From NCBI GenBank assembly GCA_036003045.1, contig DASYSS010000101.1, positions 16,964-80,963 on the forward strand: a stretch of 64,000 nucleotides of DNA. Reading direction: 5' to 3'. Made by a program: the position numbers and the translations under genes. Positions 42,795 through 51,044 of this stretch are shown piece by piece. This DNA is from Gemmatimonadaceae bacterium. GTDB taxonomy: Bacteria > Gemmatimonadota > Gemmatimonadetes > Gemmatimonadales > Gemmatimonadaceae. Every line of letters starts with the position of its first letter. The stretch's first letter is position 1. The notes under the pieces are model-generated. The model did not search any database and was not told the origin of the DNA. It was given only the letters and a program-made list of their open reading frames with translations.

Positions 42795-43163
42795 TTACAG
42801 CATGGGGAACAGCGCGGCGGCCGTTTCCGCGACGTCGAATGGTTTCTGAATCACCGTCACATGGCGGTAGCGATCGGGAATCGTCGTCTCGTATCCGGTC
42901 GCGAACACGAACGGCACGCCCCTCGCGATCAGATCGTCGGCGACCGCGTAGGCGCGGACCCCGCGCAGATCGATGTCGAGCAACGCGCCGTCGATTTGCG
43001 CGTTCGACTCGATCAGCTTCAGCGCCTGCTCCACCGTCGCCGCCGGCCCGATGATCTCGGCGCCGCACGTTCGCAGACATCGCGACAGCGCTTCGGCGAC
43101 GATGTGCTCGTCCTCGATGACGAGAATATGACGGCCCTCTAATGCTGGAAGATGCACGTTCAC
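42795..43163 (-). CDS. Single-domain response regulator
   Basis: A 122-residue receiver domain: VIEDEHIVAEAL with acidic pair, ALLDIDLRG with the phosphorylatable Asp, FATGYETT and QKPFD with the Lys. There is no output domain. It begins with a GTG that overlaps the kinase stop (GTGA), so it is the cognate partner of the HWE kinase next to it. Single-domain regulators often act on partner proteins. Confidence 0.92.
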   Translation of the reverse strand: MNVHLPALEGRHILVIEDEHIVAEALSRCLRTCGAEIIGPAATVEQALKLIESNAQIDGALLDIDLRGVRAYAVADDLIARGVPFVFATGYETTIPDRYRHVTVIQKPFDVAETAAALFPML

Positions 43164-44512
43164 GTTGGCTCCGGATTCAGCGCGATGGACACGACGCAAC
43201 GGACGGCGTCGTCCTCGATCTCGAGTCGTGTCCGCGCGTCGAGTTGATAAGGAAGCGCCTTTTCGATCAGGGTTCGCCCAAGTCCGGCCCGCTCGGTTTG
43301 CGCGCCGCGCGGCGCGATGCCGGTCTCCTCCCAACGAAGCACGAGACGCCGCTCGTCGGGGCTGGCCGCGACAGTCCAGCTCACACACAACCGACCCGTC
43401 GCCGACGCCATCCGCAGCGCGCCGTGCTTGCGCGCGTTGGTGGCCAGCTCGTGCAGTCCGAGCGCGAGGATCTGCACCGACCTGTTCGGCAGCGGTACAT
43501 CCGGGCCGTCGACGATGACACGGGCGCCGTCGGGCTCGGCGCCCAGCGCGCGCAACTCCAGTGCGACCAGCTCGTGAATCGTCACCGGCGTCGACTCCCC
43601 GCGCGACAACAACCCCTGCACGCGCGACAGCGTCGCGAGACGTTGTCGAAATGCACCGCCGAAGTCGTCGAGCGAATCGGACGATGCGAGCGTCTGCTCG
43701 GCGAGACCATCCACCACCGCGAGCAGGTTGCGCGTTCGGTGTTGCAACTCGGCGATCAGCGTGAGATTCGTATGCTCGGCGCGCTTGCGCTTGGAAATGT
43801 CCAGCACCACGCCGTGAAAACTCGCCACCCGTCCGCCTTCGAACACGGTTTTGCCGCGTGTTGCAACCCATCGCTCGGGTCCGCCATGCACGCCGACGAC
43901 CCGGAATTCGATGTCGCACACGCCGTCGCCCGACGGATCGACGCTTTGGCCAAGCGCGGACTGCACGCTCGCCCGATCGTCCGGATGGATACCACTGATG
44001 AACACCGCGAGGTCCACGGGCGCGTCGGGCGCCAGCCCCCACATGGCCTTCAGATGCGTGTCCCACTGAATCGCCTGCGTCACCGGATCTTGCCGATAAC
44101 GCCCGAGCTTGAAGAGATCGACCGCGGCGCGTAGCTCCTGCGCGTCGTCCATCGTAGACGGCCGCGCTCCGTTGTAGACGCACAACGTCCCGTCGACGGT
44201 ATCCCCGTCGGGGGCGATCACCGGACTGAAGTCGAACGCTCCGTTCGCCATGCCTTCGCGCACGCTCTGGCCGGCGCGTCCGAGCGCCGTCGGATGCTGC
44301 CCGCCCGGTAAAAAGCGAACGAAGTGCTGGTTGTAGATCAGGCGCTGGTCCGGGCCGAGAAAAAGCGCGGAGGGAACCGATGAGCGAAGGCAGATGCCGA
44401 CAGCTGTCTTGCGGCTAGCCGGCCATGTCTCGAGCGCGCCAAGTCCGGTGGCGGACCAATTGGTGCGCTGCACGAGCGGTCCCATCTCGCCTGCGTCGGC
44501 GAGCCACATCAT
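43160..44512 (-). CDS. HWE-family sensor histidine kinase with PAS domains
   Basis: A 450-residue soluble kinase. The first 110 residues resemble a PAS fold (FLGPDQRLIYNQHFVRFLPG), followed by a second PAS/PAC region (MWGLAPDAP to SFHGVVLDIS). The HWE kinase domain starts with LIAELQHRTRNLLAVV (phospho-acceptor His), has a WEETG-type loop and the N box GLHELATNARKHG. The ATG at 44512 is the most likely start, but no ribosome site is evident. Its stop overlaps the response regulator start. HWE kinases typically sense light, redox or stress signals. Confidence 0.87.
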   Translation of the reverse strand: MMWLADAGEMGPLVQRTNWSATGLGALETWPASRKTAVGICLRSSVPSALFLGPDQRLIYNQHFVRFLPGGQHPTALGRAGQSVREGMANGAFDFSPVIAPDGDTVDGTLCVYNGARPSTMDDAQELRAAVDLFKLGRYRQDPVTQAIQWDTHLKAMWGLAPDAPVDLAVFISGIHPDDRASVQSALGQSVDPSGDGVCDIEFRVVGVHGGPERWVATRGKTVFEGGRVASFHGVVLDISKRKRAEHTNLTLIAELQHRTRNLLAVVDGLAEQTLASSDSLDDFGGAFRQRLATLSRVQGLLSRGESTPVTIHELVALELRALGAEPDGARVIVDGPDVPLPNRSVQILALGLHELATNARKHGALRMASATGRLCVSWTVAASPDERRLVLRWEETGIAPRGAQTERAGLGRTLIEKALPYQLDARTRLEIEDDAVRCVVSIALNPEPT

Positions 44513-44741
44513 CGTGTCGCGGCGACCATGGGCGAAGAAGATAGCGGGGACTTCACGCGCCGCGCGAGGGATTTCGCCGATGACGAGCTGGTGCGCCGGC
44601 CGCTTTGGCCGAAGGTCGCATGGCCGCATGGGGCCGAAGGGCAAAGAATCGGTTGCACAAGTGCGGTCAGGGCGACCCCGCCGCCCGTTTCCGGGTCTTC
44701 CGGTTCCAACCAAGGCCATTCTGCGTTCTCGAGGAGAGCAG

Positions 44742-47024
44742 ATGCACGGTTTCTCTCAGAGCTCGCGTACGCTTGCCGCGTGTGCCGTGTGCGTCGCATT
44801 CATGGCCTGCTTGGCCACGACCACCCGTGGGCGAACGACCGGGACCGCGGCCGGTTCCGTCGCCGATACTCGGGCGCGAGAGCGAGCGGCCGCGGCCAGC
44901 GCGCGCGCCAAAGAAACCGAACCCAAGATGACCGACGACGAGCGCTTCTCGCTCCTCTTCAGCGTGTTTGGCGCAAATCCCGTGAACGGCACGCCGCGCG
45001 ACAAGCGCATCCCGCCGACCGTGCCGAACAGCGCCGGATACACGCCGGGCATTCCGCGGCTCGGTGTGCCGGCGCTGCGGAGCACCGACGCGAGCATGGG
45101 CGTCACCAACCCCCCCCCCGGCTATCGTCCGGATGACAAAGGCGCCACCGCGCTCCCGGCCTCGATACTCGTCGGCGCGAGCTTCAACCCGCAGCTCGCG
45201 CGCGACGGCGGCGCGATGATCGCGCGCGAGGCGCGGATTCGCGGCATGAACGTTCTGTTGGCCGGCGGAATCAATCTCACCCGCGACGTGCGCAACCAGC
45301 GGAACTACGAGTACTACTCCGAGGATCCGCTCGTGAGCGCGATCCTCGGCGCTGCCGCGGTCGAGGGAATTCAAGACGAGGGCGTCATCTCGACGCTCAA
45401 GCATTACGCGCTGCACGACAACGAAACGAACCGCCATTGGCAAAACGCGGTCATCGATCCGGCGGCGCTCCGCGAGTCGGACCTGCTTGCGTTTCAGATC
45501 GCGATCGAGCGGTCGCACCCCGGTGCGATCATGTGCGGCGACAACAAGCTGAACGGCGTGTACGCCTGCGGAAATCGCTTCCTGCTCACCGACGTGCTCA
45601 AGGACGCATGGCAGTACAAGGGCTACGTGATGTCGGACTGGGGAGCCACGCCGCGATGGGAGTACGCTCTCGCGGGGCTCGACCAGGAGTCCGGCGTGCA
45701 AGCCGACGTGAAGCTGTGGGGCGCGGAGTGGTTCACGGACTCGCTGCGCGCGGCGTACCGAGCCGGCAAGCTGCCTAAGGAACGCCTCTCGGACATGGCC
45801 CGGAGAATCTTGCAGTCGATCTACACGGTCGGCGTCGACACGTGGACGACGACGCCGCACGTGAACATGCCGACGCACAACCAGATTGCGCTCGAAACGG
45901 CACGACAGGGCATCGTGCTGCTCAAGAACGAAGGGGGCGCTCTTCCCCTCTCCACCGACAAGGCGCTCAAGGTCGCCGTGATCGGCGGCTACGCCCAACT
46001 CGGTGTCCCGACCGGCACCGGCTCGGGCGCCGTGTCGCCCGTCGGCGGCTACGCCGCGGTGATCCCCATCGGCGGGACGGGAACAATTGGCGCCGCTCGC
46101 AATCTGTATCTCCAGCCTTCGTCGCCGCTCGCTGCGCTGAAGCGATTGATGCCCGAGGCGAAATTCGAATTCGATCCGGGTCAGACGCCCGCCGAGGCCG
46201 CGCTCCTCGCCAAACGTTCCGACGTCGTCATCGCCTTCGGGATCCGCGTCGAGGGCGAGGGATTCGATCTGCCCGATCTGTCGCTCCCCTGGGGACAGGA
46301 CGCTGTCATCGACTCGGTCGCCTCGGTGAATCCGAACACGATCGTCGTGCTCGAAACCGGCAACCCGGCGTCGATGCCCTGGCGAAACAAGGTGAAGGCA
46401 ATCGTCGAGGCGTGGTATTCCGGCCAGGCCGGCGGACAAGCGATCGCCGAGGTGTTGACCGGAAAAGTGAATCCGTCCGGCCGATTGCCAATGACGTTCC
46501 CCGTCAGTCTCGCACAGACGCCGCGGCCCGAGCTCCCGGGGCTGGGCACGCCCTGGGGGACGCCGGTCACCATACGATATGAAGAGGGCGCGGACGTCGG
46601 CTATCGCTGGTATGCGAGGACGAACGAAATACCGCTCTACGCGTTCGGCCACGGTCTCAGCTACACGAGCTTCGCATATACGGGATTTGCACTCGTCGGT
46701 GACACGACGGTCACCGCGACGTTCACGGTGATGAACAGCGGCAGCCGCGCCGGCGCCGACGTGCCGCAACTCTACCTGACGAGCGCCGCGGGTGAGAAGC
46801 GTACGCGGTTGCTCGGCTTCCAACGCGTGGAGTTGAAGCCGGGCGAATCGCGGCGCGTGACCATCGTCGCCGACGCGCGCCTACTCGCGCGGTTCGACGG
46901 GGCCGACGGGCTCGGAGAGTGGCACGTGGCTCCCGGTGCCTATACCATCGCGGTAGCGCGCGCTGTGGACCAACCGATGGAGAGTCGGAGCGTTACGCTG
47001 CGCGAACGCCGCTTCGGACGATGA
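44742..47024 (+). CDS. Glycoside hydrolase family 3 beta-glucosidase
   Basis: A 760-residue exported enzyme. GAGGAG precedes the ATG at 44742; the N-terminus is a signal with Cys at AFMAC, perhaps a lipoprotein. The TIM-barrel domain carries the nucleophile in YVMSDWGA (Asp299); KHYALHDNETNRH is the GH3 substrate-side motif. The (alpha/beta)6 domain follows (GIVLLKNEGGALPLS; AFGIRVEGEGFDLPDL), then the fibronectin-III-like domain (GHGLSYTSFAY; VPQLYLT). It should release glucose from beta-linked oligosaccharides outside the cytoplasm. Confidence 0.93.
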   Translation: MHGFSQSSRTLAACAVCVAFMACLATTTRGRTTGTAAGSVADTRARERAAAASARAKETEPKMTDDERFSLLFSVFGANPVNGTPRDKRIPPTVPNSAGYTPGIPRLGVPALRSTDASMGVTNPPPGYRPDDKGATALPASILVGASFNPQLARDGGAMIAREARIRGMNVLLAGGINLTRDVRNQRNYEYYSEDPLVSAILGAAAVEGIQDEGVISTLKHYALHDNETNRHWQNAVIDPAALRESDLLAFQIAIERSHPGAIMCGDNKLNGVYACGNRFLLTDVLKDAWQYKGYVMSDWGATPRWEYALAGLDQESGVQADVKLWGAEWFTDSLRAAYRAGKLPKERLSDMARRILQSIYTVGVDTWTTTPHVNMPTHNQIALETARQGIVLLKNEGGALPLSTDKALKVAVIGGYAQLGVPTGTGSGAVSPVGGYAAVIPIGGTGTIGAARNLYLQPSSPLAALKRLMPEAKFEFDPGQTPAEAALLAKRSDVVIAFGIRVEGEGFDLPDLSLPWGQDAVIDSVASVNPNTIVVLETGNPASMPWRNKVKAIVEAWYSGQAGGQAIAEVLTGKVNPSGRLPMTFPVSLAQTPRPELPGLGTPWGTPVTIRYEEGADVGYRWYARTNEIPLYAFGHGLSYTSFAYTGFALVGDTTVTATFTVMNSGSRAGADVPQLYLTSAAGEKRTRLLGFQRVELKPGESRRVTIVADARLLARFDGADGLGEWHVAPGAYTIAVARAVDQPMESRSVTLRERRFGR

Positions 47025-47057
47025 AATTCGCTCCAGTGGACGTCGCCAAGTTCAACG

Positions 47058-47750
47058 TCACGGGATTCTCGCCGCGCTGAACGGATCGCCGCGCGCCTCG
47101 GTCGCTCGCGCCAGAAAACCGGTGACGTTCGCGACGGCGAACGAAACGCCCGAGAGATTCCGCTCGCGCGGCACGTTCGGAATCGGCCTTGGATACGGCG
47201 CCGCGGTGAACTGCGACAGCCCGACCTCAATCTCCGTCACATCAATTTCGTCTCGATCCAACTCGGCGTTCGCGACCACGCCGACGACCCCGGCGAGACT
47301 CCCCGGCAGCCACATCGCGCCGTTCCATTCTCGCGCCGAGACGACCATCGACCCGCGCTCCGCCGCGTAGCTCACGGCTGGCGCAAGCTTCTCGGCGTGC
47401 GCCGGGTTCGTCGTGCCGAGGCTCAGATTGATCAACTGCGCGCCCTCGTCCGCCGCCCAGCAAATCGACCGCACCAAGACATCGATGTTCGTCGCGAGCT
47501 GCCGGTCGAAGATTCGCGCCGCGATGAGCTCGACCGCGGGACTCTTCTCGCGGATCGCCGCCGCTACGGCGGTCCCATGCCCGACGCGATCCACGAAATC
47601 GTCGGGGTCCGTGCCGTCGAGAAACGATGTGCCCCCGCGAACGCCGCCGACGTGGGGATGGTCGCCGTGCACGCCACTGTCGAGGAGCGCGACCGTTACT
47701 CCGCGTCCGGTGCGGCCGGCAAACGGCTCGTCGGCCAACGTGAACCGCAC
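47058..47750 (-). CDS. qhpE: Subtilisin-like leader protease QhpE
   Basis: A 230-residue S8 protease without prodomain or signal peptide, so it stays in the cytoplasm. The triad is Asp24 (VALLDSGV), His58 (GHGTAVAA) and Ser203 (SGVSFAVAN in place of the usual GTSMA). In Paracoccus, QhpE cleaves the leader of the gamma subunit after crosslinking. Its place, three bases after the exporter gene in the cluster, supports that role. It starts with GTG at 47750. Confidence 0.88.
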   Translation of the reverse strand: MRFTLADEPFAGRTGRGVTVALLDSGVHGDHPHVGGVRGGTSFLDGTDPDDFVDRVGHGTAVAAAIREKSPAVELIAARIFDRQLATNIDVLVRSICWAADEGAQLINLSLGTTNPAHAEKLAPAVSYAAERGSMVVSAREWNGAMWLPGSLAGVVGVVANAELDRDEIDVTEIEVGLSQFTAAPYPRPIPNVPRERNLSGVSFAVANVTGFLARATEARGDPFSAARIP

Positions 47751-47753
47751 GCG

Positions 47754-49496
47754 CTAGTGCGTCTCCGCGAGCGTGCCGGGAGAAAAGAGACTGGCGAACG
47801 ACTGTCCGAGGTCGAGCAGCGTCGCGGCCGTGCCTTCTTCGACGATGCGGCCGCGCTCGAGCACGAGCACACGATCGGCGCGACGGGCGAGCTCGAGTCG
47901 ATGCGTGATGATGATCGTCGTCCGTCCGGCCATGACGGCTTCGTAGCCCGCGGCAACCTGCGCCTCGGTCGCGGGGTCCAGCGCGCCGGTCGCTTCGTCG
48001 AGGACCAACACAGCAGGATCCGCGAGGAACGCTCTCGCGAGCGCAAGTCGCTGGCGCTCGCCCGCCGAGAGTGCGCGTCCTCGCTCTCCGGCGCTCGTTT
48101 GGAGGCCGCGCGGCGACAGCGAGATGAACGAGCCGAGACCGGCGGCCTCCGCCGCTGCTCTGACCTCATCGTCGGATGCCGCCGGGCGCGCATATCGGAT
48201 GTTCTCGGCAATCGTCGCGTTGAAGACGAACGGATCCTGGTCGACGACCAAGACGTGGCGCCGAACGTCGGCGAGCCGCGCCGCACGTAGGTCCAACCCG
48301 TCGAGCAGCACGCGGCCGCTGTCTGGATCGAGCTGTCGCACGAGAAGATCGGCGATGGTCGACTTACCCTCACCGCTGCGACCCACGATCGCCACGCGCT
48401 CGCCGGGGCTCACGTCGAGCGAGACACCGTGGAGCACGGGCCCTCGGCGCCCGAACGTATACGTCACGTCCTCCAAAATGAGGCGTCCTTGCACCGACGG
48501 CACCGCGACGGCGGTCGGCGAGTCGACCACGTCCACTCGCGCGTCGAGAATCTCGCTGACTCGCTTGAGCGACACGCGCGCCGACGCGAGGCTCGCGTAC
48601 AGGCCCATGAGAGCCTGGATCGGCCAGACCAACCGCATTTGATAGGCGACGAACGCGACGAGCGTCCCCATCGTGATCGAATGGTCGATCACGCGCATGC
48701 CGCCCACGAGGAACACCAGCGCGCTCCCGGCAGAGAGCAGCAGACCCGGCACGCCACCCGAGAGATATGTGAGCCTACGCATCGACATCAACGCGTCGAT
48801 GAAGGCGTCGTTGTTCGCGCGGAAACGCGACGCTTCCCGCTCCTGCGCGTTGAACGCGACGATCACCTTCATGCCGAGGAGCGCTTCGATCAGGTAGCTG
48901 CCGACGTCGGCGCTTCGGTCTCGCACCCCGGCGACCGCCGTCTCCATGCGCGACCGATACCGCACGAGCGCCCAGAGCGCGAGCGGCATGACCGCGAGGC
49001 TGACGAGGAAGAGCGTGCGGTCGAGCCGGGTGAGAATCACGACGCTGCCGACCAGGAAGATCACGTTGCCCAACCAGGCCAGCGCGATTTCCGCCGCGAC
49101 GCGTTGAATCTCGCCGATGTCCGCGTTGATGCGCGTCGCGATCTGGCCCACCGGCATGTCGGCGTAGAACCGCGGCGACAACCGGTGCAACTGGCGGAAC
49201 ACGCCGAGGCGCATCTCGAACAGGATGTCGGCCGACGCGCGCGTGTACACCAGACCGCTCACGACGTTCAGCGCGAAGCTCCCCAGCGTGAGCGCCCCGA
49301 ACCGAAGAATCACCGTGACCAACGCGCGGCTGTTTCCACCGAGCAACGCTCCGTCGATCAGGAGCCGCGCGAGGTACGGGATGTACAGGGCGGCCACGGT
49401 GCTGGCGAGCGACAGCACCACGACGATGGCGAGCCGCTTCCAGTGCGGCACGACGTAGCCCAACGCGCGCCGGAGGTCTCGGTCCAACAACGGCAA
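47754..49496 (-). CDS. qhpF: ABC exporter of the QHNDH gamma subunit, QhpF
   Basis: A 580-residue half-transporter: six membrane helices (from LAIVVVLSLASTVAALYIPYL to LLSAGSALVFLVGGM), then the nucleotide-binding domain with Walker A GRSGEGKST, signature LSAGERQRLAL, Walker B AVLVLDEATG and the His of IITHRLEL. In Paracoccus QhpF carries the crosslinked gamma peptide to the periplasm. It starts with TTG at 49496, four bases after the beta-subunit stop, behind GAGGTAGGA. Confidence 0.9.
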   Translation of the reverse strand: MPLLDRDLRRALGYVVPHWKRLAIVVVLSLASTVAALYIPYLARLLIDGALLGGNSRALVTVILRFGALTLGSFALNVVSGLVYTRASADILFEMRLGVFRQLHRLSPRFYADMPVGQIATRINADIGEIQRVAAEIALAWLGNVIFLVGSVVILTRLDRTLFLVSLAVMPLALWALVRYRSRMETAVAGVRDRSADVGSYLIEALLGMKVIVAFNAQEREASRFRANNDAFIDALMSMRRLTYLSGGVPGLLLSAGSALVFLVGGMRVIDHSITMGTLVAFVAYQMRLVWPIQALMGLYASLASARVSLKRVSEILDARVDVVDSPTAVAVPSVQGRLILEDVTYTFGRRGPVLHGVSLDVSPGERVAIVGRSGEGKSTIADLLVRQLDPDSGRVLLDGLDLRAARLADVRRHVLVVDQDPFVFNATIAENIRYARPAASDDEVRAAAEAAGLGSFISLSPRGLQTSAGERGRALSAGERQRLALARAFLADPAVLVLDEATGALDPATEAQVAAGYEAVMAGRTTIIITHRLELARRADRVLVLERGRIVEEGTAATLLDLGQSFASLFSPGTLAETH

Positions 49497-49500
49497 AGTC

Positions 49501-50634
49501 CTACCTCGACGCGTCGGAGCGCGGCCGCGGCACGATGATCACGTTCGTCATGTCCGCGCCGAGGTTCACGGTGCCGAGGTGTGCGAAGCCCTGAGTCGCA
49601 AACCGATCGATCGTGCTGCCCGCCGTCGTGATGTAGAGCTGGGAACCGTTCGAGCTGACGACGAGTCCCATCCGCGGGCGACCGGGGAACTCGGTCTTGC
49701 CGAGCACTCGGCGCGACTCGAGGTCGAAGGTCCAGAACTGGTAGTTGCCGATCTCGCTGTGTATCCCGTACGCCCGTTTCTTATCGGGGGACAGCCGAAA
49801 GCTCACCGCCTGGCTCGGTCCCAGTGAGTAAAAATCCAGCTGGCGGTTCACGAGATCCATGCGCGCGACGCCCATCTGCGTCCGGTGGTTCACCGGATCG
49901 TTCGTTCGGAAGAGACCGGTGTAGAAGCCCGGCTCTTCGTACACATCGTAAGGAAGACCGAAGTTGATGCGGCCCAGTCCTTCCTCGAACAGCGTCTTCG
50001 AGATCTCCCAACGGTCCACCTGCTTGAGCGTGTTGGTGTCGTAGATCAACACGTCGTCTTGCGTGAAGAAGTACATCACGTCGCCTTTCGGCGGAAACAC
50101 GATCTGGGCGAACTCGCGCTCTTCGCCCCGCGGCCAGGCGATCGTGTCGGTCACGGCGCGCTTGGCGAGGTCGTAGCGCAACAATGTCGGCGCGCTGATC
50201 TCGTACCGGTCGCGGTGCTTCGTGTAGATCTTGACCAGGATGATCGCGAAGCGCTCCTGCGGGTCGAGGCTGAACCCGTTCATGCGCACCTTCACGCTGT
50301 CGTGCGACAGCGTGAACATTCCCAGCGACTGCTTAGTGGCCAGATCTATGATCTCGACCTTCTCGTTGCCGGGATCGCTGACGTACAGATGCCTCTTGTC
50401 GAACGACAGCGAGATCTCGGGAATGCCGACCGTCGTGTGCAGTGTATCGCGCACGCTCATCGTCGCCTCGTCCAGCACGAGGATGTTGCGCGCGTACGTG
50501 CCGACGTAGATCGTGCCGTCGCCGCCCGAGGGAGTCGGATCCCCTCCCCCCGACGTCTGCTTCACCGATTGGGCGAAGGCGGTCAACGGAGCGAGCGCGA
50601 CGATCGCCGCCGCGCGAAGAATCGCGCGTCTCAT
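49501..50634 (-). CDS. qhpB: Quinohemoprotein amine dehydrogenase beta subunit
   Basis: A 377-residue exported seven-bladed beta-propeller (repeats such as YARNILVLDEATMSVRDTL; LYVSDPGNEKVEIIDLATKQ; FAQIVFPPKGDVMYFF). The signal peptide is LRAAAIVALAPLTAFAQ. The ATG at 50634 overlaps the qhpC stop (ATGA), so the small subunit and this one are made together. In the enzyme the beta subunit clasps the quinone-bearing gamma subunit and forms the substrate entry. YncE-like proteins with other roles look similar; the context decides the call. Confidence 0.9.
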   Translation of the reverse strand: MRRAILRAAAIVALAPLTAFAQSVKQTSGGGDPTPSGGDGTIYVGTYARNILVLDEATMSVRDTLHTTVGIPEISLSFDKRHLYVSDPGNEKVEIIDLATKQSLGMFTLSHDSVKVRMNGFSLDPQERFAIILVKIYTKHRDRYEISAPTLLRYDLAKRAVTDTIAWPRGEEREFAQIVFPPKGDVMYFFTQDDVLIYDTNTLKQVDRWEISKTLFEEGLGRINFGLPYDVYEEPGFYTGLFRTNDPVNHRTQMGVARMDLVNRQLDFYSLGPSQAVSFRLSPDKKRAYGIHSEIGNYQFWTFDLESRRVLGKTEFPGRPRMGLVVSSNGSQLYITTAGSTIDRFATQGFAHLGTVNLGADMTNVIIVPRPRSDASR

Positions 50635-50963
50635 GGGAAGACCAGATCGATCTTGCGCCAGTCCTTCTGCGCCGACGCGCACTTCGCGGTCCAGTCAGGA
50701 GCGTAGTTGTACAGATCCGGCACGTGCGCCGGCCAGAAGCACGTGAGGTGGCAATCGAACAGGTCGCGCTCGACCGGCTGACAGAGTCCCGCGGTCCCGC
50801 CGCTCGAGTCCACCTCCCAACCCGGCGAGAACACGAACGAGCAGCCGAGCGGCACGTGCGGTCCCGTTTGCGGCGGGCCGCCCTGCTGCAGCGCGACGAC
50901 GTCGTTCTCGAGCGTCGCTTCGATCCGGCGGGCCTTCTGGTTGATCGGCGTCAGATGTCGCAT
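50631..50963 (-). CDS. qhpC: Quinohemoprotein amine dehydrogenase gamma subunit precursor with CTQ
   Basis: A 110-residue precursor peptide. After a leader of about 28-34 residues comes the core. Relative to the Paracoccus gamma subunit every modified residue is in the same spacing: Cys41-Glu50, Cys61-Asp67 and Cys75-Asp83 for the thioether links, and Cys71-Trp77 for cysteine tryptophylquinone. Neighbouring motifs SPGWEVDS, CQPVERDL, CFWPAHVPD are conserved. An extra Cys95 (WTAKCASAQ) is not in Paracoccus as I recall it. The gene sits between qhpD and qhpB. No Sec signal is present, in line with its special export by QhpF. Confidence 0.95.
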   Translation of the reverse strand: MRHLTPINQKARRIEATLENDVVALQQGGPPQTGPHVPLGCSFVFSPGWEVDSSGGTAGLCQPVERDLFDCHLTCFWPAHVPDLYNYAPDWTAKCASAQKDWRKIDLVFP

Positions 50964-51044
50964 GTCGTCCCCGATTCTTTCAGTTATCGCTCCTCCCTAC
51001 GGCGCTTCGCACCTTCGGTCGGAGTTCCGCGATGCATGGTGTTC

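Noticed and set aside
44394..44741. N-terminal extension of the GH3 gene to 44394
   Set aside because: The extension overlaps the start of the opposite kinase gene; GAGGAG and a signal peptide support the ATG at 44742.
49501..50634. Generic YncE-like propeller
   Set aside because: It overlaps qhpC and lies inside the qhp cluster, so it is the beta subunit.
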